From JBMYRH01 sp049602155 (GTDB lineage: Bacteria; Myxococcota_A; UBA9042; PHBI01; JBMYRH01): DNA of 64,000 bases. Both the position numbers and the translations under genes were made by a program. The notes beneath the pieces are model-generated. The model ran no database searches and had not been told where the DNA came from. It saw only the letters and a list, made by a program, of their open reading frames with translations. Below, piece by piece: positions 42,081-53,200 of this stretch. The DNA lies in the NCBI GenBank assembly GCA_049602155.1, contig JBMYRH010000011.1, positions 132,298 to 196,297 of the forward strand, in the 5' to 3' direction. The stretch's first letter is position 1. The number at the start of each line of letters is the position of its first letter.

Positions 42081-42952
42081 CACGCCACCTCAAGAGAGGA
42101 CATCAAAGTAGCGCGCGCGAGGTGGCTCGCAGCGAGCTCACCGTCGCCTAAGGCCTCGCAGAGCTCGGCCGCCTTCTCATGCAAAGCGACAGCTCTGGAG
42201 ACTTCATCGACAACCTCAGCGAGGGACAAGAAGGCTTCGATCAGCTCTAAAGCCTTGCGTTGAGAGGCAGCGTCAGAGGCCTCCGCGGCCCCGGACAAGA
42301 TCGAAGCGACCCCGTGCTCAGGGTCCCCACCTCTCAAGCAAGCCTCGGCGACCGCTACGGAGGCTTGGCCATCCTCAGCGCTCAGCGTCGTGACCCTTGA
42401 GAGCATCGCTTCTGCGCGCGTGTCGAGGCCGGCCTGCTGCGCGTAGAGCGCCCCTTGCTTCAGGCACAAGACCCCCACAGAGGTCTGACCGAGCTCCAGA
42501 TGATGCGCAGCGAGCGCCTCTAAGACCGCCACACCCGACGCAAAATCACCTCCGGCGACGGTCACGCTCAAGGCCGCACGGAGGGTCTCACGCACCTGCG
42601 CCCCCTCCGCATCTTCGGCGCGCCTCAGGAGCCCATCGACCACCCGCACAGCCACGGCTTCACGTCCAGAGCGCCCGACAAGCGTCGCGACCTCCGTCAC
42701 GAACCCCTGAGCGCCCAGCGTCAACCCAGCGCAGAGAAGCTCATAGCCAAGGACGTCTATCCCGAAGAGCGAGCGCCTGGCGACCATCCCCTCCAGGACC
42801 GGGCTCGCGACCTCCATAAGGGTCTCTGGGCCATAGGCGGCCGCCTGCTGGACGAGCGCGAGATCACAGAGATGTACCCCATCTCGGTCCCCCCGCTGCT
42901 GATGCAACGCTCTCTGGGCCTCGAGCCAACGCACGTAGGTCTCAATGTTCAT
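42080..42952 (-). CDS. Helical-repeat (TPR-like) protein
   Basis: 290 residues from ATG 42952 (MNIETYVRWLEAQ), which overlaps the preceding stop by 11 bases. The sequence is almost entirely amphipathic helix pairs rich in Ala, Leu and Glu (LRAALSVTVAGGDFASGVAVLEALA, split into repeats of about 35-40), similar to TPR scaffolds. No enzymatic motif. It is one of three such proteins in the operon, which suggests a scaffold built around the two AAA+ ATPases. Confidence 0.65.
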   Translation of the reverse strand: MNIETYVRWLEAQRALHQQRGDRDGVHLCDLALVQQAAAYGPETLMEVASPVLEGMVARRSLFGIDVLGYELLCAGLTLGAQGFVTEVATLVGRSGREAVAVRVVDGLLRRAEDAEGAQVRETLRAALSVTVAGGDFASGVAVLEALAAHHLELGQTSVGVLCLKQGALYAQQAGLDTRAEAMLSRVTTLSAEDGQASVAVAEACLRGGDPEHGVASILSGAAEASDAASQRKALELIEAFLSLAEVVDEVSRAVALHEKAAELCEALGDGELAASHLARATLMSSLEVA

Positions 42953-44084
42953 CGGCAGCATACTGGGCGACGAGCGCCGCATAGCGGGCCTCACCCACGT
43001 CAGCTTCCAGGCCTCGCTTGGCGGCCTGAACCTGGTCCAGCATCTCCGAGGCGTCATCACGCGTCGCGAGGCCCTCTTCAGCCATCTTGAGGCAGTTGTA
43101 ACAGTCGCCGTGCCGACCCACCTCGTAATAGAGGGTCGCGGTCGTGAGCATAAACGATGTGAAGTGGGTGACGTTGCCGACGGCGCCAGCGCGCTTGACC
43201 GCCTCGAACCCCGCACCAATCGCTTCACCCACGGCGCCCATCTCCCTCAGGGCGCGCAACAACAAGGAGCGAAGCGCCATCTCCATCGTCGCGCTCTCCT
43301 CAAGCTCAGTGAGCCTCGGCAAGAGCTCTCTCATCGCGCTGACGGCCTGTGGCGCCTGCTGGATGTGGAGCCAAAGGGGAACGAGCCCGACTAAGATCTG
43401 AGCTTCATCGACCACAAGCCCATGGGCGGCAGCGAGGTCGCGCGCCGTGGTCATCGCCACCTCAGCCTCTTGGGACTCGTCACGATGGATGTGGATCAAG
43501 CCAAGCGCTGTCTGCACATGAAAGCGCTCTCCATCCCAAGTGCTGTCGCGGCCCTCGAGGTCATCCAAGATCGCCGCCGTCGCGTTAAGGACACCGTTGT
43601 GCTGACCGTGCCGGAGCTCCAGATCGAGGCGCACCAGATCAAGGTCCAGGCTCAGCGCCTCACGTCCAAGCGCCTCGGTCTTACTCTGCGCGCGACGGTA
43701 AGCGTCCATCGCGCTCGCGTAGCCCTTGGAGCGCGCCGCCTCGGCGGCGGTGGCCAGGGCCGCGAACCACTGCACGAATGCCTCGTCGCTCCGCGCCGCG
43801 GCTGCTCGCGCGCGCTCGGCGATCCCAGGGATGAACGCGTCGATCCGCATCGTCTGCGCTACATGAAGCGCTTGGCGCAGTGCTTCAGCAGCCAAGCGTG
43901 CCTCACCATCCTCAACGTCCAAGGGCTGGCGAAGCAGCTCTGCATGAAGCGGCTGCAGGGAGGGGAAGCGCGGAATCTGGCCGACCGCCTTGAGGCGAAG
44001 CTCTGAAGCCACCTCTGGGCTCCCAGCCGCGTCCGCGGCGGCGATCGCCTCATTTGCCAATGCAGCGTAGTCCGTCACCGTCAC
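42942..44084 (-). CDS. Helical-repeat (TPR-like) protein
   Basis: 380 residues from GTG 44084 with AGGAGGAG upstream. TPR-like repeats such as LGLIHIHRDESQEAEVAMTT and FMLTTATLYYEVGRHGDCYN run through the protein. It begins directly after the AAA+ ATPase stop codon. It probably mediates protein contacts for the ATPase and the large coiled-coil protein. No family is named. Confidence 0.65.
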   Translation of the reverse strand: MTVTDYAALANEAIAAADAAGSPEVASELRLKAVGQIPRFPSLQPLHAELLRQPLDVEDGEARLAAEALRQALHVAQTMRIDAFIPGIAERARAAAARSDEAFVQWFAALATAAEAARSKGYASAMDAYRRAQSKTEALGREALSLDLDLVRLDLELRHGQHNGVLNATAAILDDLEGRDSTWDGERFHVQTALGLIHIHRDESQEAEVAMTTARDLAAAHGLVVDEAQILVGLVPLWLHIQQAPQAVSAMRELLPRLTELEESATMEMALRSLLLRALREMGAVGEAIGAGFEAVKRAGAVGNVTHFTSFMLTTATLYYEVGRHGDCYNCLKMAEEGLATRDDASEMLDQVQAAKRGLEADVGEARYAALVAQYAADEH

Positions 44085-46109
44085 TCACTCCTCCTCGCGG
44101 ACAACTTTGCCCATCGACCGATACTCTGCGTTAGCCGCCTCGACCAAGAGGGCCTCAGTGATCCGACCCTCGCCGTGCGCCGCACCGAACCCGGCCCTCA
44201 ACGCAGCGTTGCGGATATGCCCTCCGCTCATCTCATAGGTCGCGCCGAGCCACTCGAAGTCGACCCCTTGATCGATGGGCGCCTCCTCTGGCAAGACTTG
44301 CCGCCAGATCACCGCCCGCTCTTCAGCCCCCGGCATGGGGAAGTGAACCCGGTAGCGAATCCGCCGCTTGAAGGCGGGATCGATGAGCGCGTCGTGGTTG
44401 GTCGTGAGCAAGACCACTCCATCGTGACGTTCAAGGCGTTGGAGGAGGAAATTCACCTCAAGGTTAGCATAGCGATCAGTGGCGCGCTTCACGCTCGTGC
44501 GCTTACTGAAGAGGCTATCAGCCTCATCGAAGAGCAAAACCACTTGCCCCCGCTCCGCCTCATCGAAAATGCGCGTCAGGTGCTTCTCAGTCTCACCAAT
44601 GTACTTGTCGACGACCTTCGAGAGGTCGACCTTGAAGAGCTCCGTCCCCAGCGCCTGGGCGATCGCACTGGCTGTCATCGTCTTGCCAGTCCCTGGGGGC
44701 CCATAGAAGAGCCCCGAGATAGCCCGAGCGTGTTGAATGCGCGTCCCCAAACCCCAGGTGTTCAAGATCTGATCGCGGTGTGTGTAAGCCCCGATGAGCT
44801 CATCGAGGCTGCCCCGAGTGACCTCTGGCAGCCGAAGGTCATCGAGAGTGCAACCGAGCGCCACGGACTCCGCGAACTCGCCGATTCGCGCTTTAAGCTG
44901 ACGTCGGATCGCCAAAGAGAGCTGAAAGGCCGTCGGCACGGCCCCCTGAGCGATCACCATCGCCTCGGTCGCAGCGGCCTCGATGATCGTCTGGCTCATC
45001 GTGTAGCGAGGGGCGACGAGCCCCGCGACCTCCTCCGCGCGAGGTCCCCCACCAAGCTGACGGGCCATCGCTTCAGCCTGGAGCGGCGGCGAGACACTGG
45101 GCAGGTTCACGGTGACAGCGCGCTCGAGCTGATCGACCAAGGCGGGACGCCGACCTCGAAGGCCGAGCACTAAGCCTCCTGCCCACGCGGCGAGGCGCCC
45201 CATCGCTTCGCGTGCCCAGGGCCCTGAGGGATCGAAGCCCTGATCAATGCCGTCGAGGTAGAGCACAGCGCCGTGCAGCGACGCGTCGCGACACAGACGC
45301 TCCATGCGCTCCACCGAGGAGGCGTCATCGGTCAGGTCCGAGCAGTCTGCCACCAAGATCGGCTCGCCTCTCGCGCCAGCGAACATGTGAATCAACTGCA
45401 CGCAAAGACGCTCATCAGAGCCGACGAGCACGAACCTCATCCCCTCAGGGCGTCGGTGCGCTGCAGCGCCCAGCCCGCGTCGGACCACCTCGATGGCCTT
45501 GGGATCAAGGGGGAACGCGTCATGGTCCGCGGGCTCGACGAGCAGGCGCCCCTCAGCGCTTGGGTCGCGCCAGAGTTCCACGAGCGACTCGCCTCTGAGG
45601 AACCGCGTGAGCCGGGGATCAAGGCACATCGGCGCACGCGACTGCAGACCGGCCCGGCTCGCGCCGCGGACCGCGCCGAGCTTCGCCAACGCTCCCCCAG
45701 GGAGGAGCGCACCAAGGGCTCTTCCGCGAAAGGCTGAGTCTCCCTCCGCCACCAGCTCGGCGACCAAGAGTGGGGTGAGCGTCGCTGTGGCAGGGTCCCC
45801 GGAGAGCGAGAGCGCGATCTCGCGTAAGGTGGGATCGTCCTCGAGGACCGCGAGGGTGCCCAAAGTCAGCCCCGCGGCATCATCCAAGCGCCAGGCATCA
45901 ATCGCGCTCTGAAGGCGACTGTTGGCGGTGACCGAATCCGCGCCATTGAGGTCGAAAGGGGTGCGTCTGCGCCGACTTTCAGTGGGCCGGAGCAGGTCGC
46001 GGGCCTCTGCTTCAGTGACGAACTTCCGCTTCCCACGCTTGTCAGCGACGCGCAAGAGGGCAGCCCTAGTCTGGAGCAGCGTCCGCACATGGAGGCCCAT
46101 CGCTTTCAC
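44085..46109 (-). CDS. AAA+ ATPase of the eCIS (Afp15/PVC15-like) type
   Basis: 674 residues from GTG 46109, with GAGG five bases upstream. A helical/winged N-terminal part is followed by a degenerate nucleotide-binding domain (residues about 215-330, no Walker A) and an intact AAA+ module: Walker A GPPGTGKT near residue 470, Walker B VVLLFDEADSLF near 525, sensor TTNHDALIDPAFKRRIRY with the Arg finger pair, and IGETEKHLTRIFDEAERG. The order matches ATPases of extracellular contractile injection systems, where the protein is needed for assembly. It shares the operon with a second, longer ATPase at 50252-53608. No tube, sheath or baseplate gene is present in the window. Confidence 0.82.
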   Translation of the reverse strand: MKAMGLHVRTLLQTRAALLRVADKRGKRKFVTEAEARDLLRPTESRRRRTPFDLNGADSVTANSRLQSAIDAWRLDDAAGLTLGTLAVLEDDPTLREIALSLSGDPATATLTPLLVAELVAEGDSAFRGRALGALLPGGALAKLGAVRGASRAGLQSRAPMCLDPRLTRFLRGESLVELWRDPSAEGRLLVEPADHDAFPLDPKAIEVVRRGLGAAAHRRPEGMRFVLVGSDERLCVQLIHMFAGARGEPILVADCSDLTDDASSVERMERLCRDASLHGAVLYLDGIDQGFDPSGPWAREAMGRLAAWAGGLVLGLRGRRPALVDQLERAVTVNLPSVSPPLQAEAMARQLGGGPRAEEVAGLVAPRYTMSQTIIEAAATEAMVIAQGAVPTAFQLSLAIRRQLKARIGEFAESVALGCTLDDLRLPEVTRGSLDELIGAYTHRDQILNTWGLGTRIQHARAISGLFYGPPGTGKTMTASAIAQALGTELFKVDLSKVVDKYIGETEKHLTRIFDEAERGQVVLLFDEADSLFSKRTSVKRATDRYANLEVNFLLQRLERHDGVVLLTTNHDALIDPAFKRRIRYRVHFPMPGAEERAVIWRQVLPEEAPIDQGVDFEWLGATYEMSGGHIRNAALRAGFGAAHGEGRITEALLVEAANAEYRSMGKVVREEE

Positions 46110-46144
46110 GGGCGCCTCTCTTCGCTCGAGGTTCGGCGCAAGGC

Positions 46145-49021
46145 TCAGGCCGCCTCACTCAAACCAGAGGTCAGGTCCGTGTAGGCCTGCTCGAAGGACG
46201 TATGCATGTCCTCCATCTCTGCTTGTCGCTCTTCATCGAACTCCATCCCGAAGCTGGTCAGGCGCCCCATCAGGTCACCGAGTTGCGCCAGCTGCTCGTT
46301 GCTGGCCTCTTTGCCCGCGAACGCCGAGATCTCAGCGTCGATCGCCCCAAGGTCAGCGTGGCGCTGCCCATCAACCGATCCCGCCTTGGACACGACCTCA
46401 TCGCTGATGCGCTGCACCTCACCGAGCGCCTGCGTGACGCTGTCCTTGGTCAAGCCCTCCTCATGCGCCTCGATCTCCGCGGCGATCATCGACCCCGCCT
46501 TGTCACTCGTCGCCTCCACGTTCTCAACGTGCGCGCTCATTGCGTCTCGCAGCGCAGTGATCTGCGCTTTGGCCGCAGCGACTGCGTCGTCCATGGGGAT
46601 GCGCATCGGCTCAATCTCTTCGGCTTGCTGCTTCTCATAGAGCCCCTTGGACTCCTCCATGGTCGCCCCGTAGGTCCCTTCAAAGGCAGCCTTGTCCGCC
46701 TCAGCGGTGGCCTCCTTCTCATCGAGGACCGCGAGCTGCGCATCGACCTCGGCTTCACGCGTCGTGCTGTCTGCCTCGACCTGTGCGTTGTGCGTCTGCT
46801 GCGCGAGGGCGTCAGCCTTGATCGCGGCGGCGTCGGCGCTCTCCTTCGTCGCGACCCCGGCCATCTCGTCGAGCTTCCCTGGCTCCTCTGCGACGACCTG
46901 CTGCTGGCGCGCGTTGTGCGCCCCCGCCTCCTCCATCTGTGCATCCATGTCGTCAAAGCCGGCGGCACCCATGACAGCCTCGGTCGCCGCATTCGTGATG
47001 CTATCCGAGACCTTCTTCTTGGCTGCGTTGACCTTCCGGATGACCCACACGAAGGGTTTTTTATACCAAGGGACGTCGGTGCTGGCGTCTCCGGGAGCCG
47101 AGGGCATGCCCCCGCCGCTCTCGTTCATCTTGCCTTTGCCCTTCGCGTTCTCGGCCTTGCCCTTGTCGTACTCAGCCTTGTCCTTCTGAGCTTGAGCCGA
47201 CTCCTCCGCGCTCGCCGCCTTGGCGCCGACGAGCTCTTCCTGACCCGCCGCCATCTTCTCTGTGTGCTGGTCTGCAGCGGCCTCAAGCCCTTTGCCTTCT
47301 TCCTGTCCCCCGATGGCCGCGGCCTTCTGCTCTTGGAGGTTGGCCTTGGTCTCAAGCAGAACCTCTCGCTCCAGCTGAATCTGCGGAATTTGATCCGGCG
47401 CGGACGTGACGGTCTCCGGCGGGATAGGGTTATCCGTCGCCGGCAGGGTCGAGCTGTCAAACAGCGCGGCGGTCGCCGCTGCAGAATTGGCCGCTGCATT
47501 CTGAACGTCGGTGCCGAGGCTCGTGGTGCTCGTGTCGTTCTGAAAATCCGCAGCGGTCCACTTCAGCCATGGACCACCAGGTTGATCGCCACGCGCCGGC
47601 TCCTCGGCTCCCTTGGACGCCAATGTGGTGCCCGCTGCCGTGAGGACCGCCGGCAGCTCCGTCTTGATCAGCGAGCCCACCTGGTAACGAGCGACGCTGG
47701 TCGATGCGTTGCTCGCCGCAGCCCCGATCTGCTCGGTCTGCTTCCGCGCGCAGGACATGATAAAGCCTCGCCCCTGCTGATTAAAGGCAGCCCCGACCGG
47801 TGCCCAGCTCGCATTCAACCCGCCGTTAAAGTTGCCGATGCCGCCGAGCACCCGGCTAGAGCCGCTCGTGCCCGCGTCGCTCCACCCCTTCTTGAAGCCA
47901 TCATTGGTCGCCGCCGCGACGCCGACAGAGATGCCGTTGGCAGCAAATTGAAGGGTGTCCGCGAAGAGGTTGTTCATCATCTCTGCGCGCACTTCGGGGT
48001 CTTTGCAGAGCATCGTAGCGAGGATGCCAACGACCACCTTCAGGGCCCCCAGGACGAGCTTCACCACGTCGAGGATAAAGGTCAGCGTCTCAAGGAACGT
48101 CGAGATGGCCTTCAGGAAGTTACCCACGGCCATCACGGGTGGGATCGGGATGTACCGGATGAAGCTCACGACACCCAGCATTGAGCCGATCGGCCCCGTG
48201 TATTTCGTGACTGTATCGAGGGTCTGGTAGACGAGCTCGATCTTGCCGCGCGCCCCGGCCCAGCCGCCCTTGCCGGCGTCTTTCCAGGCCGTCGACATGC
48301 CGTCCGCGATGGACTTGTTGGTCCGCCCAAAGAAGCCCGGCATGATCGGACCGAGCACACCATCGCCGAGTGACTGGGCGAACATCGTGCCGAAGCCAGT
48401 CTCTTGCGTGGCGTTAGCCGACTGCACCTGCGGGGTGATGGCCGCGGTCTGGGTTGCGGCCTCCTGGACAGTGCTCGTCATCGAGGTCGAGTCGGGGATC
48501 TGCGGATCGACCGCCGCGTTCATCCAGTCTTCTGCGGTCCCTGTCGGATAGTCGGGCGCGTCACCACCACCACCTCCCATAGGCTCTGAGACCTCGGCCT
48601 CAGTGACCTCGACAGCCGCGGGAGTCGGCTCCTTCTCACCGCTGCCCTTCTCGGCTTCGCCACCCGCCTCTGTGCTGGACTCCTCAAGCTCTCCGCCCTC
48701 GACGGCGGCCTCCTCGATGTCGTCGGCGCTCTCTTCGACGGGGTCCATCTCCACGACATCAGGCACGGCGCCTGTGTCCGGGCCCTGGGCTTGGAGCTCT
48801 TTAGACGTGGCGTACTCGTCGACATCCTGATCGGTGACTTCGCCCTCGAAGCCCTGCGCCTTGGCCTCGGCCTGAGCCTCTGCGCGAAGCGGATCCGCCT
48901 CGTCAACTTGGGCCTCTTTGGAGTCGGCACCACCCTCGGCAGAGGCCCCTTCGACCTCTTCAGCGGCGGCCGCGACTTCCTCGACGGCGCCTTCGACGAC
49001 TTCTTCGTTCTCGGGAGGCAT
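46145..49021 (-). CDS. Large acidic coiled-coil protein with central hydrophobic helices
   Basis: 958 residues from ATG 49021 with GGAGG five bases upstream; the longer TTG start at 49045 is unlikely. Residues 1-160 are Glu/Ala-rich and disordered. Residues about 225-370 hold a compact region with long apolar helices (FLKAISTFLETLTFILDVV, VLGALKVVVGILATML). From about 545 on, Glu/Ala/Gln-rich heptads form coiled coil to the end. The build recalls tape-measure proteins, or Ala-rich cargo proteins linked to eCIS loci. It lies between the two AAA+ ATPases. I cannot assign a family; substrate, tape measure or structural protein are all possible. Confidence 0.55.
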   Translation of the reverse strand: MPPENEEVVEGAVEEVAAAAEEVEGASAEGGADSKEAQVDEADPLRAEAQAEAKAQGFEGEVTDQDVDEYATSKELQAQGPDTGAVPDVVEMDPVEESADDIEEAAVEGGELEESSTEAGGEAEKGSGEKEPTPAAVEVTEAEVSEPMGGGGGDAPDYPTGTAEDWMNAAVDPQIPDSTSMTSTVQEAATQTAAITPQVQSANATQETGFGTMFAQSLGDGVLGPIMPGFFGRTNKSIADGMSTAWKDAGKGGWAGARGKIELVYQTLDTVTKYTGPIGSMLGVVSFIRYIPIPPVMAVGNFLKAISTFLETLTFILDVVKLVLGALKVVVGILATMLCKDPEVRAEMMNNLFADTLQFAANGISVGVAAATNDGFKKGWSDAGTSGSSRVLGGIGNFNGGLNASWAPVGAAFNQQGRGFIMSCARKQTEQIGAAASNASTSVARYQVGSLIKTELPAVLTAAGTTLASKGAEEPARGDQPGGPWLKWTAADFQNDTSTTSLGTDVQNAAANSAAATAALFDSSTLPATDNPIPPETVTSAPDQIPQIQLEREVLLETKANLQEQKAAAIGGQEEGKGLEAAADQHTEKMAAGQEELVGAKAASAEESAQAQKDKAEYDKGKAENAKGKGKMNESGGGMPSAPGDASTDVPWYKKPFVWVIRKVNAAKKKVSDSITNAATEAVMGAAGFDDMDAQMEEAGAHNARQQQVVAEEPGKLDEMAGVATKESADAAAIKADALAQQTHNAQVEADSTTREAEVDAQLAVLDEKEATAEADKAAFEGTYGATMEESKGLYEKQQAEEIEPMRIPMDDAVAAAKAQITALRDAMSAHVENVEATSDKAGSMIAAEIEAHEEGLTKDSVTQALGEVQRISDEVVSKAGSVDGQRHADLGAIDAEISAFAGKEASNEQLAQLGDLMGRLTSFGMEFDEERQAEMEDMHTSFEQAYTDLTSGLSEAA

Positions 49022-49161
49022 CTGGCCCTCCAGGGCTGCTGGCAATAGGTAAACGACCCCTGTGCCCTGCGACGACGCCTAGACTACACGCGTCGCCCGC
49101 AGAAATCATCCCCGAGACGCCTCGACTATAGGGCGCTCGGGTGGTGGAGGCAAGGGGCTCG

Positions 49162-50259
49162 TCATGCCGATGTAAGGGATTGAAACGCCCCAAGAAACCA
49201 AGGCTTCAAGGAGGGCTGCTTCTCCACCACGCTCGCCTCACATCGGGCGAGCGTTTGGCGGGCATCTTCTGGCCGCTGATGAACGACCAAGGTGGCGATG
49301 AGCCCCAGAGAGGCGGTGGCCTCTCCGACGGGATCATGCGCACGCTGGCGCTCGGCGATAGCCTCCTCAAAACGCCGCGCGCCGTCTCCAAGGCTGCGGG
49401 CACCGGCCAGATCGACAGGGAGCCCAACGACCAAGTCAGTGGCTCCGCCACGGGGTTCGAGTAAGCCGCTACCACCGAGCGCCTTCTCGATGGAGGGCGT
49501 GTCCAGGGCCTGGCCCGTCGCCAGCTGACAGATCCCTCGAAGGAGCAAGAGATCGCTCACCTCAGCGACGCAACTGAAGGGCTCCGTGAGCACAAGCGCT
49601 GAGGTCAGCAGCTGCAGCGCGACCTGCGCATTACCCACGCGAAGCGCGACATGTGCCCCCCCAGCAGTGCCTCGAGCTGCCTGCCAAGCAGAGAGCTCTT
49701 TGTGGTCATGCTGCGCCGCATCCTGTACCGCCTCGTTGAAGGCCGTCGAGGCCCCGCGCAGGTCTCCACGGACCAGGGCGACGAGCGCGAGCGCCTCATG
49801 GGAGTACACGCGGAACGCCGCTGGGTCGCGTTCGTGACCCTCGAGCCCGTCGACTGCCCCCATCCCGTCGCTGAGCCGCCCCACCTGCAGGTAGGCGTCG
49901 ATCAACAGCGCGCGTCGGAGCCTCTCCAGGGTCCCCAACCCCGTCGCGCGGCTCGACGCTTCCTCGCCGACCAACATCGCGAGGGCAGTCTCAAACCGTC
50001 GATCTGCCAAGAAGGTTCGCGCGACGGCCAGCTGCGCCAAGACCGCGCTGCGGACATCAGCGCGAAGCTCCGCTGCATAGCGCTCAAGCATGAGGCTGTG
50101 GATCACCCGAGCGTAGTCAGTCGTCGCGGTGCTGGGCGCCATGCCCCACAGGGTCCACGCCAGGGTCTTGGGGTGCTCAGGCGTTGGGACGTCGAGGAGG
50201 AGCCTATCGATTAAGGCGATGGCCTCCTCGCGACGCATAATCTCATGAGGCTCAGTCAT
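49162..50259 (-). CDS. Helical-repeat (TPR-like) protein
   Basis: 365 residues from the ATG at 50259; its start overlaps the end of the AAA+ fusion gene by 8 bases. Successive helical hairpins (LAQLAVARTFLADRRFETALA, VALRVGNAQVALQLLTSAL, split over repeats) resemble TPRs. There is no catalytic motif. A 140-base gap separates it from the coiled-coil gene, with no gene seen there. Confidence 0.65.
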   Translation of the reverse strand: MTEPHEIMRREEAIALIDRLLLDVPTPEHPKTLAWTLWGMAPSTATTDYARVIHSLMLERYAAELRADVRSAVLAQLAVARTFLADRRFETALAMLVGEEASSRATGLGTLERLRRALLIDAYLQVGRLSDGMGAVDGLEGHERDPAAFRVYSHEALALVALVRGDLRGASTAFNEAVQDAAQHDHKELSAWQAARGTAGGAHVALRVGNAQVALQLLTSALVLTEPFSCVAEVSDLLLLRGICQLATGQALDTPSIEKALGGSGLLEPRGGATDLVVGLPVDLAGARSLGDGARRFEEAIAERQRAHDPVGEATASLGLIATLVVHQRPEDARQTLARCEASVVEKQPSLKPWFLGAFQSLTSA

Positions 50260-53200
50260 CGTCGTACTCCCGAACGATCTTGCCGAGGGAACGATACTCG
50301 CGGTTGCCCCCCTCTGTCAGGTGCCCCATCCCTACCGCCGTCCCCTCGATGGTCGCGAGGATCGCGGCCGTCAACACGGCGTTCTTCACGTGCCCGCCTG
50401 AAAACTCGAAGCGATGCGCTAGCTCGTCGATATCGACATCGTCCGACAGCGGCATCTCCGGGGGCATCAATGAGCGCCAGATCCCGCTTCGCTCCTCAGC
50501 GGCGGGAAGCGGGAAGTGGATCTGATACCTCAGGCGCCGCTTGAAGGCGGGGTCGATCAAGCTCTCGTGGTTCGTGGTCAAGACGACGATCCCTGTGTAG
50601 GCCTCGATCCGCTGCAAGAGGTAGTTCACCTCAAGGTTCGCGTATCGGTCCGTCGACGACTGGACCTCGGTCCGAGCCCCAAAGAGGCTGTCTGCCTCAT
50701 CGAAGAGCAGGAGCACCTCCCCGCGCTGCGCCTCGTCAAACACCTTGCCCAGAGCCTTCTCCGTCTCGCCGATATATTTATTCACCACCCGCGAGAGGTC
50801 GACCTGGAAGACCTCCAACCCGAGCTCCCCCGCGACGATCCCTGCGGCCATCGTCTTTCCGGTCCCTGGCGGGCCGTAAAGGAGGGCCGTCACCCCGTTC
50901 CCAGTCGCCCCCGTCCCCGCAAACCCCCATGCGTTGAGGACCTTATCCCGATGCTGGTGTGCCGTGACGACCTCTTGGAGCTGCGCCTTGCTCTCGACAG
51001 CCAGCTGAAGGTCGGACCACGACCCCCCTGGGGTAATCGCGTGTGCAAAGTCACCGATGTTCGAGCTGATCTGCTCGCGCAGCGCGCCACGCAGCCGCTC
51101 GACGGAGAGCTTCGGGCGCGCACGGCCCCCTGGTCGACCGGAGCCCGATGCCTTAACGAGCGCCTCGCCGACGACCCTGTCGACGGCCCCTGGGATCCGC
51201 GCGGGGGGCACCGCGATGCTACGTAAAAGGCCTTGAAGGGCGCCTGGCTCACTCAGCAAAACGTCTGACGGCACGCTACGGACCAAGGCCTTGGTCCGAT
51301 CGCTCAGCGCCGCCCCAGTCACCTTGACTTCATCCACTGACACGCGGCCATACAGCGCACTCGGTGACCGCTCGGTCGCGACGAAAAGTGGCCGGCCGAT
51401 GAGGGTCGCCAACTCGATGAGGGCGTCGCGGGCCGCGGACACCGCGAGCCCCTGTGCGTCAATCATGTAGAGGCACTCTTGCCCCGCGAGCACCGCGTGC
51501 CGCGCCGCCAAGTAGAGGGCCTGGACGCCGCCCCCCTTGGCGGCCTTGAGGGCCTCTGCGTCCATGCGCACCGCGAAGACGTCACGCGCGAGGGAGCGCT
51601 GAAGCAACCCCGGGCGGTCGAGACCATCAGGGCCGACCAAGGCGATAAGCGTCCCGCGCTCGCTGCCCCTCTGCGCGGCGCCTGTGAGCGCCGCCTGCAC
51701 CTCAGCCGGTGGACTCAGCCAGGCCGAGGTCCGGGCCGGTCGACAGCGAAACGCCCCCAGCGCATTCGGCCAGGTCGCGGCGCCCCCCAACAGGGCTGCT
51801 AAGACCTCGGCAGGCAGCTCGAGCCGGGCCTCCATAGTGTCGCCGTCCGCACCCTCACCACGCGCCGTCACGAGGTGGAGGCGGCGCAGGCGACTCTGCG
51901 CGCCGAGCAGCTGGCGCACTGCTGGGCCAAAGAGCACCTCTAGGCTTCGAAACGTCGGCGCTCTGTCGCCGTAATCCAAGGTCACATGCGCCATCGCGCG
52001 AGACCAGGCGAGGTCCGACTGATTGGCCAAGAGCACGCCGAGAAGCTGAACTTCTTCAGAGGTGAGCCGGAGCCGCCGAGAGACCCGGGCCAAGGCGACG
52101 GTATCTGTGCTCAGCGCGAGGCGCGCGGTGAAGGCTGCGCTGTCGGCGGCGAGTCGTTGCTTTAAGCTCACTTGCGAGGTCTCCGCCCAGAGCGGATCGG
52201 CCGAGAGCGCTTCGCTGGCCCTCATCGCGCGCACACCGCGCTTGACCTCGACGGCGTGGCCCTCGAGCGCGATCTGCGCCCGCACGCGGAGGACTCGCAT
52301 CAGCTGAGCGAGCATGGCCGCGTCAGACTCAAAGCCCCCGACCCCCAACCGCAGCGGACCCAAGGTCGGCGCGAAGCGCGCGAGGTCACTCAGCTTTCCG
52401 GTAAGCGCGAGAGTCGATGCCCGCGGTCGCTCGGCGAGGGGCTTAGGGGCGGTGGTCGGGACGCGATAGACCACGTCAGCAAACGACAGCGCCGCGACCA
52501 ATTGCTCAGCGGACAGCGGGCCTCCGCGGTGATGAGCGAGCCCCCCGGCGACATAGAGCGCGGTCGCTAATCGACGCAGCAGCTCCAAGAGATCTCCCTG
52601 AACCGATCCACGTCGAGCCAACGGGATGCCCCAAAGCTTCATGATCAGATAGTTCGTCAGGGCGAGGTGGACCGATGGCGCCACCCCGTCGAGCGCCGTC
52701 AAAGCCGCCTCTGCATTCGGCAAGTGCCCCGCCTCGATGACGTTCAAGACCCCCTCTTCGCCCCACGTATGGTGGGTGAAGAAGCGGCGGGCGAAGCTCA
52801 CCTTGGCGCTCAAGGCCTCGCGCTGAGCCTCGGCGTCGAGGGCGCCGTTCACGAGGTGCTCGATGACCACTGCGCCCATGGCCTCGGTCAATGGAGGCCC
52901 CCCAAGCGCGGGCTGCACCGAGGATTCCCCCCAGCGGTGCACATACGCCACGAGGTGCGCGAGAGGCTTCAGAGGCCCCTCGTGACCCGCCGCGAGCGAC
53001 TCCAGCGCAGCGGCTCGAAACGCGGCGTAGTCCTGATAAGGCACGCTCAACTGCTCTGTAAGCGCCACCTCTTGTAGTGGCACCCCTGGTCGAAAGACGA
53101 CGCGGGCGCCCTGGAAGCCTTCGGGCATCGGCTTGATGGACGCAGGCGTCGACGCACTGGCGAGCAGGTTCGCGACCTCGGGGCACAGGAGGTCCCAGAA

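Noticed and set aside
46202..48184. 660-codon plus-strand reading frame
   Set aside because: Antisense shadow of the 958-residue coiled-coil protein; composition typical of reversed Ala/Glu codons.
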